From positions 4,482,432 through 4,546,431 of the forward strand of contig NZ_CM001403.1 in assembly GCF_000166195.2 (NCBI RefSeq): DNA of 64,000 nucleotides, given 5' to 3'. The DNA is from Mucilaginibacter paludis DSM 18603. Its GTDB lineage: Bacteria; Bacteroidota; Bacteroidia; Sphingobacteriales; Sphingobacteriaceae. Below the pieces are notes generated by a model. It was not told the DNA's origin. It was given only the letters and a program-made list of their open reading frames with translations, and did no database searches. Below, in pieces: positions 8,255 through 16,024 of this stretch. Numbering within the stretch: position 1 is the stretch's first letter; each line of letters starts with the position of its first letter. The translations under genes and the position numbers were made by a program.

Positions 8255-9394
8255 ATGTCGTCATTTAAAAAAACCATGCTATTTATGCACCGCTGGCTCG
8301 GATTTATATCCGGGCTTGTGGTGTTTATTGTAAGCGTTACCGGATGTATTTTTGTTTTCCAGGACGAGATACAGGATGCGCTTTACAGCTATCGAAAAGT
8401 TGAGATACAGCAAAAGCCCTACCTATTACCCTCGCAAGTAAAACAGCTGGCTCTTAAACAGTATCCGCTTGGCCAGGTAAGCCTGATAGGTTATTATGGC
8501 AATGACAGGCCTGCCGTTGCCATGGTTGCCATACCCAAACTGGGCACTCACTATGTATTTATGAATCCTTATACCGGGCAGTTTTTGCACGACGAAAACG
8601 TAGCCCGTAACTTTTTTATTGTTGTTGAATATATTCACCTTTACCTGTTGCTGCCTCCGGCAATCGGCAGGCTCATTGTAGGGGTGTCTATCTTAATATT
8701 TGTTTTTCTGCTGATAAGCGGTATCATCTTGTGGTGGCCCAAACGTAAAACCGACCGAAAACGGAGCCTCACCATTAAATGGAAGAGCCGCTGGCGCCGC
8801 GTAAATTATGATTTGCATAATGTGCTGGGGTTTTATGCCTGCAGTATAGCACTTATTTTGGCCATAACAGGGCTTTCCATGGCGTTTGATTGGGTTGAAA
8901 AAGGAATTTATTATACCGCCAACCTGGGTAAAACCCACGCTTTTGAGAACAGCATCGTTAAATCGGACTCACTTAAAAAAAATATGGACCCTACCCGCCA
9001 GATTATCGACAGGGCCTTTGAATATGCTGCATTACATTCGCCACAGGCCCAAATGTTTTTTGTTGTCGAAGCAGGTAAACGAGCCAAGAGCGGAGTATCG
9101 GTAACGGCCTACCACCAGTCGATGCATTTTTACAAGAGCGACTCCTACATTTTTGATCAATATAGCGGCCAACTGCTCAAAGCGCTTCCTCACACTCAAA
9201 AAAGCCCAGGTATGAAAATGAATAACATGAACTACGATTTACACGTTGGGCAAATACTGGGCTTAACCAGCAAAATAATCGCTTTTATGGCCAGCCTTAT
9301 TTGTGCAAGTTTGCCCGTAACCGGTTTTATTATCTGGCTGGGTAAACGCAATAAAAAAAGATACAAAAAGCCAAGGGCGAAACTTGCCGTTTAG
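8255..9394 (+). CDS. PepSY-associated transmembrane protein, probable siderophore-iron reductase
   Basis: A 379-residue inner membrane protein. TM1 starts at about residue 14 after MHRWLGFISGLVVFIVSVTG, the second TM pair is at about 135-165 (LPPAIGRLIVGVSILIFV), another TM is at about 190-215 (HNVLGFYACSIALILAITG), and the last TM is at about 345-370. The conserved His residues in MHRWLG, YIHLYLL, YDLHNVLG and YDLHVGQILG are the likely heme-binding set of the PepSY_TM family. Members next to TonB receptors are thought to reduce iron or release it from siderophores; that role here is inferred from position. The C-terminus is basic and cytoplasmic (KRNKKRYKKPRAK). Confidence 0.88.
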   Translation: MSSFKKTMLFMHRWLGFISGLVVFIVSVTGCIFVFQDEIQDALYSYRKVEIQQKPYLLPSQVKQLALKQYPLGQVSLIGYYGNDRPAVAMVAIPKLGTHYVFMNPYTGQFLHDENVARNFFIVVEYIHLYLLLPPAIGRLIVGVSILIFVFLLISGIILWWPKRKTDRKRSLTIKWKSRWRRVNYDLHNVLGFYACSIALILAITGLSMAFDWVEKGIYYTANLGKTHAFENSIVKSDSLKKNMDPTRQIIDRAFEYAALHSPQAQMFFVVEAGKRAKSGVSVTAYHQSMHFYKSDSYIFDQYSGQLLKALPHTQKSPGMKMNNMNYDLHVGQILGLTSKIIAFMASLICASLPVTGFIIWLGKRNKKRYKKPRAKLAV

Positions 9395-9560
9395 AATGCT
9401 AAGGCCAGAGTACTTAGCCAGGAGTCAAAGTAGGATTTTCTTGTCATTGATAAGTTGCCCCAGTGAACTTATACCCTCGCGAAACTTACAGACCAACCGC
9501 TGGATAACGCTGTGAACAAGGGATCGAAGACCAAAAAGACTAAACAGTTACGAAGCGAAA

Positions 9561-10589
9561 CTAAAAAAACTCAATCACCACATCGTCAGTCGCCGGGTGT
9601 CCCGTACAGGTCAAAATCCATCCGGCATTCAAATCCTGATCTGTCAATACATCGTTTGCAGACATTACTACCTCGCCACTGCGGCATATTGCCGTGCATG
9701 TAGAACAGATACCCGCACGGCAACTGTACGGTATTTGGATATTATTTTGCAGCGCCGCTTGCAGTATAGATTGATTTTCGCCCACTACTAAATCATAGGT
9801 GGTTTTTTTTATATCAAGCTTAATAGTTCTGGGTGGGAAAGTGAGGCTGTTGGCTACTACGGATACAGTTTCGAGCACAAAGTTTTCTTTACGGATCTGT
9901 ATAGGATCAAACCCCATATAAATCAGCGTAAGCCTGATCATCCGCATATAGGTGAAGGGGCCGCAAATTAAAAACTCGGCCGTGTTCGCTTCATGATGCA
10001 GGTGCTCACCAACCAGTTGTGCTACAACATCGTTATTTAAACGCTTGCCGGGAGAGTTGTTTTCGCTTACGCTGAAAAGATAAATTACTTTAAATCGCTT
10101 GGGATGTGCATTAGCGAGTAAGTTAAGATCATCATAAAACAACGCCGACCTTAAATGATGGCTGCTGTATACCAGGGTGATCTGACTATCTCCCGGCTGT
10201 GCTAAAATATGCTTGATCTGTGAGTAGCAAGGCGTGATACCGCTACCCGCCGCAAAAAAAAAGATATCTTTAGCCGCGATGTAATCGGTCACCGTAAACT
10301 TACCAGCTGGCGCTAAGGCATTCCAAACATCGCCTACCTGCGTTTTGCTAAGCAAGAAACGCGATATCTCGCCATTTTCCATTCGCTTTACCGTGATGGA
10401 TAGTAAACTTTCGTTCGGCGACGAACTCAGCGAATACGACCGCCGGATCTCTTTTTGATGATGAGCAAAAATGAGCGTAATAAACTGTCCGGCCAGGTAA
10501 GTGATGCTGGCGCCGTTAAGCTCACTCAGAAAAAAAGTTGCCGTATCGCCGGTTTCCCATCGAATGGCTTCTACTTTGAGCTGGAGCAT
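9561..10589 (-). CDS. PaaE-like FAD/NAD(P)H reductase with C-terminal 2Fe-2S ferredoxin domain
   Basis: Transfers electrons from NAD(P)H through FAD to a 2Fe-2S cluster; cytoplasmic. The 342 residues contain an FAD-binding beta-barrel at 1-100 (RRSYSLSSSPNE is the flavin motif), an NAD-binding domain at about 110-235 (AAGSGITPCYSQIKHIL; CGPFTYM) and a plant-type ferredoxin domain at about 255-342 with CRAGICSTC and a fourth Cys in WILTCTGHP. This is the domain order of PaaE (phenylacetyl-CoA epoxidase reductase) and related ring-hydroxylase reductases. No paaABCD genes are in view, so the electron acceptor is unknown. The gene follows the upstream MDR gene by 6 bp, so the two are co-transcribed. 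Confidence 0.9.
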   Translation of the reverse strand: MLQLKVEAIRWETGDTATFFLSELNGASITYLAGQFITLIFAHHQKEIRRSYSLSSSPNESLLSITVKRMENGEISRFLLSKTQVGDVWNALAPAGKFTVTDYIAAKDIFFFAAGSGITPCYSQIKHILAQPGDSQITLVYSSHHLRSALFYDDLNLLANAHPKRFKVIYLFSVSENNSPGKRLNNDVVAQLVGEHLHHEANTAEFLICGPFTYMRMIRLTLIYMGFDPIQIRKENFVLETVSVVANSLTFPPRTIKLDIKKTTYDLVVGENQSILQAALQNNIQIPYSCRAGICSTCTAICRSGEVVMSANDVLTDQDLNAGWILTCTGHPATDDVVIEFF

Positions 10590-10595
10590 AAAACG

Positions 10596-11591
10596 TTAGG
10601 AAACTTTTAAAACTATTTTACCAAACTGGCTCGATTTTTCCATCTTGGTTATCGCTTCGTTAGCGTGTTCCAATGGGAATACCTCATCAACCACGGGCAC
10701 TATCTGGTGCGTATCAACCATATCGAGCATGGCCTTAAACTCATCGGCTGTGCCCATCATAGACCCTAATAGTTGTAATTGTTTGTAAAAAAACTTTCGC
10801 GCGTTAAACGCTGGGAAATCTCCTGCTGTGCCGCCAAAAGTTACAATACGTGCGCCCGGATTACAGATATCGGGGAGTTTGGCAAAGCCTTCGCCCAAAG
10901 CACTGTCAATCACCACATCAAAGCCGCTGGCCAGGGCATGGAGTTGCTCAGCCCAGTCGGCATCTTTATAATTAACGCCTGCGGTGGCACCTAAACCTTT
11001 AGCCAGCGCTATCTTTTCGGCCGAGCTGGATGTTACGTATACAGTAGCTCCCGCAGCAACCGCCCACTGTATGGCAAAGCTACCTGTACCGCTGCCCGCG
11101 CCAACTATCAATACCTTATCCCCCGCTTTTAATCGCCCTTTGGTGAACAGGGCACGATAAGCTGTTAAACCCGCCAGCGGAATGGCCGCTGCCTGCTCCC
11201 AGCTTAAATGTGCAGGCTTGGTGTATAAGTATTCTGCCTTGGTTTTTACATATTCGGCAAAAGTGCCGTCCTCCGGCAGGCCAAGTATCTTAAAATCTTT
11301 ACCCTGAAAATCGGGGTTATCGCCATAATCATGGCTCGGGTTAAGGATAACCTCTTTGCCTATCCAGGCCGCATCAACACCTTGGCCAACCTCGCTTACT
11401 ATTCCAGATCCATCCGAACCTAAAATGGTTGGGTATTTAATGCCCGCGTATTTACCGATAGTGATCCAGTAATCGCGACGGTTTAGCGCGGCTGCTTTAA
11501 TTTGAACCAGCACTTCACCGGCTTGCAGTACAGGTTTTTCAACTTCCTTTAAGGTGTTTTTTTCGTTAGCTTCGAGTACGATGGCTTTCAT
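10596..11591 (-). CDS. Medium-chain dehydrogenase/reductase (quinone-oxidoreductase-like)
   Basis: NADPH-dependent reductase of the MDR superfamily; cytoplasmic. The 331 residues have an N-terminal GroES-like domain (about 25-120, AAALNRRDYWITIGKYAG; GSDGSGIVSEVGQGV) and a Rossmann domain with VGAGSGTGSFAIQWA at about 163-178. The catalytic-zinc Cys and the structural-zinc cysteine cluster are not seen, which favours a zinc-independent quinone or enone reductase. It is first in an operon with the PaaE-like reductase and ends 6 bp before it. The pair sits between iron uptake and SOD genes, consistent with redox detoxification, but the substrate is not evident. Confidence 0.85.
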   Translation of the reverse strand: MKAIVLEANEKNTLKEVEKPVLQAGEVLVQIKAAALNRRDYWITIGKYAGIKYPTILGSDGSGIVSEVGQGVDAAWIGKEVILNPSHDYGDNPDFQGKDFKILGLPEDGTFAEYVKTKAEYLYTKPAHLSWEQAAAIPLAGLTAYRALFTKGRLKAGDKVLIVGAGSGTGSFAIQWAVAAGATVYVTSSSAEKIALAKGLGATAGVNYKDADWAEQLHALASGFDVVIDSALGEGFAKLPDICNPGARIVTFGGTAGDFPAFNARKFFYKQLQLLGSMMGTADEFKAMLDMVDTHQIVPVVDEVFPLEHANEAITKMEKSSQFGKIVLKVS

Positions 11592-11677
11592 GGGTAGTGG
11601 TTATGAGTTATTTGCCATGCTATTGGCAAATGATAAGGCATTGTATGTATACTTAACAGAAAACTGTTTTAAAAAGA

Positions 11678-11709
11678 AAAACGGCAGAAGTTTAAAGTTC
11701 TGCCGTTTT
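11678..11709 (-). terminator. Terminator of sodA
   Basis: Perfect 12-bp stem AAAACGGCAGAA/TTCTGCCGTTTT with an 8-base loop, T-rich on the minus strand. It lies 19 bp after the sodA stop. Confidence 0.92.
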
Positions 11710-11727
11710 AATAAAAAAACTAATTGC

Positions 11728-12339
11728 TTAAGCTATTGCTTTTTTGTAAAGATCGGCAACGTGTGCCCAGTTGATTACATTAAAGAAAGCTGCAATATAA
11801 TCCGGACGTTTGTTTTGATATTTTAAGTAGTAAGCATGTTCCCAAACATCCAAACCTAAAACCGGGGTACCTTTTACTTCAGCAATATCCATCAGGGTAT
11901 TGTCCTGGTTTGGGGTTGAAGTGATAGCCAGTTTTTTATCAGGAGTAACAATTAACCATGCCCAACCAGAACCAAAGCGGGTTGCACCGGCTTCGGAAAA
12001 TTTGGTTTTAAATTCAGAGAACGAACCGAAAGTGCTCTTAATAGCTTCCTCTAATTCGCCTGTTGGCTCGCCACCACCGTTAGGTGTTAAAATGGTCCAG
12101 AAAAAAGTGTGGTTGTAGTGACCGCCACCATTGTTACGCACCGCTGGCGGAAATTTTGATATATTGTGGATGATATCTTCAATGGTGCTGCTTGCCTCTG
12201 GTTTGCCCTCAAGCGCCTTGTTTAAATTAGTAACGTAGGCCTGGTGATGCTTGCCATGGTGAATTTCCATGGTCAATTTATCAATGTGTGGTTCTAAAGC
12301 GTCGGTAGCGTAAGGTAACGCTGGTAATTCAAATGCCAT
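11728..12339 (-). CDS. sodA: Superoxide dismutase, Fe/Mn family
   Basis: Converts superoxide to oxygen and hydrogen peroxide; cytoplasmic (no signal peptide). The 203 residues match the family. Metal ligands are His27 (EIHHGKHHQAYV), His76 (GGGHYNHTFFW), Asp164 and His168 (LDVWEHAYYLKYQ). The active-site glutamine is in the C-terminal half (TPNQDN), as in manganese-type enzymes. It is monocistronic, with its own -7 box and terminator. Its product peroxide would be handled by KatA, encoded 7 kb away in the same neighbourhood. Confidence 0.97.
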   Translation of the reverse strand: MAFELPALPYATDALEPHIDKLTMEIHHGKHHQAYVTNLNKALEGKPEASSTIEDIIHNISKFPPAVRNNGGGHYNHTFFWTILTPNGGGEPTGELEEAIKSTFGSFSEFKTKFSEAGATRFGSGWAWLIVTPDKKLAITSTPNQDNTLMDIAEVKGTPVLGLDVWEHAYYLKYQNKRPDYIAAFFNVINWAHVADLYKKAIA

Positions 12340-12387
12340 GTGAGTTTATTTTTAAAGGTTAAATAATGTCTTGACAAAGTGTCGACA

Positions 12388-12395
12388 CAAATATA
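12388..12395 (-). promoter_or_regulatory. Predicted -7 box of sodA
   Basis: On the minus strand TATATTTG matches TAnnTTTG and predicts a leader of about 45 nt. The palindrome TGTCGACA lies just downstream (about 12380-12387) and could be an operator; no regulator is assigned. Confidence 0.5.
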
Positions 12396-12428
12396 AAGGC
12401 ATGAAACCGTTTTTTGTTCAGATAAATG

Positions 12429-12908
12429 TTAACTTTTAAGCCTTTTCTTTCTAAAAAACTCTCGAACCAGCTCAGAACACTCATTTTCCATAATTCCGCC
12501 TGTAATTAAAGTTTTAGGATGGGTTATCTTTTGGTTCAGTCTGCCAAAACCCAGCCGGGTATCATAAGCTCCAAAAACTATTTTACCCACCTGGAACCAA
12601 TACGATGCCCCCGCGCACATTACACAAGGCTCCATGGTAACGTATAAAGTACAATCGGGCAGATATTTACCGCCAGTGTAATTGGTGGCCGCCGTAAGGG
12701 CCTGCATTTCGGCATGTGCAGATACATCGTTCAGCCGTTCGGTAAGGTTATGGCCGCGCCCGATGATCTGCCCCTTGCAAACTACAAGGGCACCTATAGG
12801 TATTTCGTCTTCGGCCAATGCCAGCCTGGCTTCTTTAAGCGCCTCCTTCATAAAAAAGTCGTCGGGAGATATGGCAGGTATCTCATCGCTAAAATTATAA
12901 TATCTCAT
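12429..12908 (-). CDS. tadA: tRNA-specific adenosine deaminase
   Basis: Deaminates adenosine-34 of tRNA to inosine for decoding; cytoplasmic zinc enzyme. In 159 residues it has the cytidine/deoxycytidylate deaminase core: HAE at about 75-77 (DVSAHAEMQAL) with catalytic Glu, and PCVMC at about 103-107 (MEPCVMCAG) supplying two zinc Cys. The substrate-fitting end GRLNQKITHPKTLITGG matches TadA. The first about 18 residues (MRYYNFSDEIPAISPDDF) extend beyond the usual start at MKEALKEARLAL, so a later start is possible. csaA lies 71 bp upstream on the same strand. Confidence 0.93.
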   Translation of the reverse strand: MRYYNFSDEIPAISPDDFFMKEALKEARLALAEDEIPIGALVVCKGQIIGRGHNLTERLNDVSAHAEMQALTAATNYTGGKYLPDCTLYVTMEPCVMCAGASYWFQVGKIVFGAYDTRLGFGRLNQKITHPKTLITGGIMENECSELVREFFRKKRLKS

Positions 12909-12979
12909 TGCTGTTTGTTATCAGGCTGCTGTTTTAAGCGCCGTAGTTTTAATAAGATCGCAACCGCTGTTTTAAACCG

Positions 12980-13315
12980 TTAAATCAGTTTATGCCCGTT
13001 TGGTACAGGCTTATCAATACAGGCTAAAACAATATCCCCATTCTCGTCGGCGAAGCCTGTAACCAAAAACTCCGACATAAAAGTAGCTATTTGTTTTTTA
13101 GGGAAATTAATGACCCCCATAATTTGTTTACCAACTAACTCTTCCCTGGTATAATGCCTTGTGATTTGCGCGCTCGACCATTTAACGCCCAACTCGCCAA
13201 AATCAACCTGCAATTTGTAAGCAGGTTTCCGCGCCTCCGGGAAATCAAGCACAGTTAATATCGTGCCCGCGCGTAGTTCAACCTTTTCAAAATCGTGCCA
13301 AGTGATAGTTTCCAT
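12980..13315 (-). CDS. csaA: tRNA-binding protein CsaA-like
   Basis: A 111-residue single OB-fold domain like the tRNA-binding domain found at the end of MetRS and PheRS beta. It carries FEKVELRAGTILTVLDFPEARKP spread over about 8-30, then VKWSSAQITRHYT, GKQIMGVINFPKKQIATFMS and the C-terminal VPNGHKLI, all diagnostic of CsaA. The proposed role is tRNA binding or chaperone activity. It is cytoplasmic and probably co-transcribed with tadA downstream, which would link two tRNA-related functions. Confidence 0.92.
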   Translation of the reverse strand: METITWHDFEKVELRAGTILTVLDFPEARKPAYKLQVDFGELGVKWSSAQITRHYTREELVGKQIMGVINFPKKQIATFMSEFLVTGFADENGDIVLACIDKPVPNGHKLI

Positions 13316-13399
13316 TCTTCAAAAGTATTAAAAAGTCCATAGTTGATGGTCTGTAGCCCGTGGTAAATTTTATAGGCGGCAATGATTTGGGCAGCCTTT

Positions 13400-13607
13400 A
13401 ACAAGCCCCTTCCCGCGGCGACTGAGGTGCGCCGATGCTCTAAATTAAGAATACTGATTGTCGGAGCAAATAAGCACATTGACAATCAGCGCACCGAATA
13501 TGATGCATACTTGCCGCTTTTAGAAGTTCCCTCCTCGCGTCGGGATGACATAATGGAGAGAAATTCAACATTGACAATCAACAACTTAACAGTACTCGAT
13601 TATGATC
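13400..13607 (+). repeat. Dispersed intergenic repeat, copy A
   Basis: It aligns over its whole length, with small gaps, to 40404-40608 in the same orientation. Shared blocks include GCGGCGACTGAG, AATTAAGAATACTGATTG, CGTCGGGATGACATAAT and CATTGACAATCAA. Copy A contains a hairpin (CTGATTGTC ... GACAATCAG). There is no coding capacity in common. Confidence 0.85.
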
Positions 13608-13618
13608 CACTTAGAAAA

Positions 13619-14851
13619 CTATTTCCCCGGAGCCCAATAATTACCCGATAAGATAATCATGTTGATCATTTTGATGCTGTTATCATAATAATCGAAGCCA
13701 TCCATGTCAAATTTCAGCAGGTAATCCCATACATGGTTTAACCACACCTGATTTTTTTGATCAACCATGGCCGACACCGCGAAGGGGGCAATAAAACTCA
13801 AGGCCTCAAAATAGCGCCCCTTTAAATCATTCCCTTGCAGGGTATAACCCGCCGATATGTTATCCGGGTTCCCGTTGGTTGTAGTGCGTATCCAGGTGTT
13901 AATTTTATCCACTACGGCTTTTGATCGCTTATCGCCATACAAAATATAATCTGTAGCTATGCGCCAGGGCACCCGGCAAGCATTATAGTTATAGTAACCA
14001 TCATACGGCGATTCCAGGTAGTGGGCGCGGGCGGGCACCGGTTTTTTATTAATGTGCTGGATAAAATCTGGAATCAGGCCCGCATCGGGGCTATACTTAT
14101 GTTGCAAAAATTGAAACAGCGTGTAGTTACGGTCAACCACCTTATCCCAGCCTGCATTGTTGCTGGCTGTTTTAAATTCCCTGAAATGAGCAGGCATAAA
14201 ATCTGACGAGCGCGTATCAAAATAATCCCGGCTATCATACTCCACCGAGTTGCTCAATATAACCGAGAAAGTTTTGGGGTTGATCTCCTGCTTCATGATG
14301 GAGGCGATCATCTGCCGGGCTTCGTCATGATAATTGATATCGCCTTTACTGCCCCATTGTTTATCGGCCAGCAATAACGAATAGGCAATATCCATATCAC
14401 CGTCGGTTGCGCTGCTTCCGCTGATATCCTTACAGTTATTATTTTGTGCCCAGGCCATTAAATGTGGGTCGCGTTTGCTGGGGTGCGCCTTGTAATACTT
14501 AAAGAGGCCATCGTAGGTAGCTTTAGCTTTTTTATCATAACCCGCCATCAGCGCAACTATCATCATCCCGTAGCCTTGCCCTTCTGATACGGATTGCTTT
14601 TGGCCCGGTTTTTCAAACCAGACGTAATACTGCCCGTTATTACAGTTGGTATTAATGTAACGCGCTTTCCACAAAATATAAAAAGAGCGCACGCTGTTAT
14701 CCAGCTCCTTTTGCGAAACATGGTTTGGCTTAATTACCCCATCAAAATAACGGACATGTTGTGGGAATGATCTTTTTGGATTTTGAGAAAACAAAGAACT
14801 GCTGAACGTTAACAGCCCAATTATTGTTATTAGTTTTTTGTAACGTAACAT
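13619..14851 (-). CDS. Secreted glycoside hydrolase family 8 enzyme
   Basis: Hydrolyses beta-1,4 glucan, xylan or chitosan chains by an inverting mechanism. The 410 residues start with a signal peptide (LITIIGLLTFSSSLFSQ, about 22 residues), so it is exported. The alpha6/alpha6 barrel carries the general acid Glu90 in SVSEGQGYGMM and the conserved SATDGDMDIAYSLLLA (about 147-162). DGYYNYNACRVPWRIATDY follows at about 285-303. The exact substrate cannot be fixed: cellulase, oligoxylanase and chitosanase are all GH8. It is followed at its C-terminal side by repeat copy A and preceded by an Ldh-type gene 76 bp upstream, possibly co-transcribed. Confidence 0.92.
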   Translation of the reverse strand: MLRYKKLITIIGLLTFSSSLFSQNPKRSFPQHVRYFDGVIKPNHVSQKELDNSVRSFYILWKARYINTNCNNGQYYVWFEKPGQKQSVSEGQGYGMMIVALMAGYDKKAKATYDGLFKYYKAHPSKRDPHLMAWAQNNNCKDISGSSATDGDMDIAYSLLLADKQWGSKGDINYHDEARQMIASIMKQEINPKTFSVILSNSVEYDSRDYFDTRSSDFMPAHFREFKTASNNAGWDKVVDRNYTLFQFLQHKYSPDAGLIPDFIQHINKKPVPARAHYLESPYDGYYNYNACRVPWRIATDYILYGDKRSKAVVDKINTWIRTTTNGNPDNISAGYTLQGNDLKGRYFEALSFIAPFAVSAMVDQKNQVWLNHVWDYLLKFDMDGFDYYDNSIKMINMIILSGNYWAPGK

Positions 14852-14926
14852 GGCTTAATCAGTTAATAACCGGAAGTAAATTCCGGCTATACAAATACAT
14901 CGTTCCAAACATTTTTGTTTGTCAGC

Positions 14927-15916
14927 TTATAGGGCTAACACCTTATTCCAGATTTCTTCATCCACCGGGATGCCTTCCCTGATATTTTTTATTCGCGTTT
15001 TTAAAGTATTTTCTCCCGGATATGATATAGCTCCATCCTCTTTTTCGAGTCGGCTGGTTTTCGCATAGGCAATAATCTGCTCAATTAAGCGACTGGTAAT
15101 ATCCGTATCTGGCTGATGAATGCAGATAAATACCTGTGATACACCGGCCTCTTTCCCGCTTTCGGTAATCTTTTCGGTAGATCGACCCTGGCTCAAAATG
15201 GTCACCAATAAATCAAGCATCAGGGATAAACCCGAACCTTTCCAGAAACCGATAGGCAATATCCGTTTGGATTGTATGATATCCGTAGCATTGGTGCTGA
15301 GTTTTCCGCTATCATCATATCCTCCCGGCAAAGGCAATTCCTCGTTATTGGATTGATATTGCAAAAGCTTGCCAAACGAATATTGGGATATGGCCATATC
15401 CAGCACCACATGCCCTCCCTTACGCGGAACGGCGATAATTAAAGGGTTGTTACCCAATCGCGGATCGATGCCGCCCCAGGGTGGCACATTAGCAATGGTA
15501 TTGGTAAAACAAATACCTATACAGCCTGCTTCGGCAGCCTGCCAGCCATATGTACCGCCGCGCATCCAATGGTTGGTGTTACGGATGGCAACACAGCCTA
15601 TACCGTGCTCTTTAGCCAGGTCAATGGCTCTTTGCATGCAATGGGTGGCATTCAGTATACCGGGGGCAAGGTTGCCCTCCCATTGCTCTATCAAACCGAT
15701 ATGATTAGCCAGCGCAGGCTGTGCATCAACCTTGATCAAACCATCCTTAATTAATTCAACAAAAACCGGAAAGCGGTTTAAACCGTGCGTATAAACACCG
15801 TCGCGGCTATTTTCAGCAAAAATGTTGGCGCAATGTGCTGCACGTTCCTGGCTCATATTCAGTTTCAGCAGTACTCTTAAAAATTCAGAACGTAAAATTT
15901 CAAACGGTATTCTCAT
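14927..15916 (-). CDS. Ldh-family (malate/L-lactate-type) oxidoreductase, 2,3-diketo-L-gulonate reductase-like
   Basis: NAD(P)H-dependent 2-oxoacid reductase of the non-Rossmann MDH2/LDH2 family; cytoplasmic. The 329 residues include the catalytic His in DGVYTHGLNRFPVFVE (about 35-50), the nucleotide-binding block IGICFTNTIANVPPWGG, and DMAISQYSFGKLLQY. SYPGENTLKTR near the C-terminus resembles the YiaK/DlgD branch, which reduces 2,3-diketo-L-gulonate. Beside GH8 this suggests sugar-acid use, which is an inference. The next gene, coaBC, is divergent. Confidence 0.88.
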   Translation of the reverse strand: MRIPFEILRSEFLRVLLKLNMSQERAAHCANIFAENSRDGVYTHGLNRFPVFVELIKDGLIKVDAQPALANHIGLIEQWEGNLAPGILNATHCMQRAIDLAKEHGIGCVAIRNTNHWMRGGTYGWQAAEAGCIGICFTNTIANVPPWGGIDPRLGNNPLIIAVPRKGGHVVLDMAISQYSFGKLLQYQSNNEELPLPGGYDDSGKLSTNATDIIQSKRILPIGFWKGSGLSLMLDLLVTILSQGRSTEKITESGKEAGVSQVFICIHQPDTDITSRLIEQIIAYAKTSRLEKEDGAISYPGENTLKTRIKNIREGIPVDEEIWNKVLAL

Positions 15917-16012
15917 AGTGGATGTGATGATGCCTTTTAATAATAAAAAAGAAAAGCCCTTTGAAATTAAGTAAAGGCTTTACATTGAAACAATATATTG
16001 ACAGATAAAGTA

Positions 16013-16020
16013 TATTTTTG
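16013..16020 (+). promoter_or_regulatory. Predicted -7 box of coaBC
   Basis: TATTTTTG matches TAnnTTTG and ends only 4 bp before the coaBC ATG at 16025. If used, the mRNA would start at or next to the start codon. The -33 region is not convincing. Confidence 0.45.
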
Positions 16021-16024
16021 CTTT

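Noticed and set aside
15998..16024. Earlier TTG start for coaBC
   Set aside because: The extra residues are not part of the family and cover the promoter-like box. The ATG at 16025 begins the FMN-binding domain as expected.
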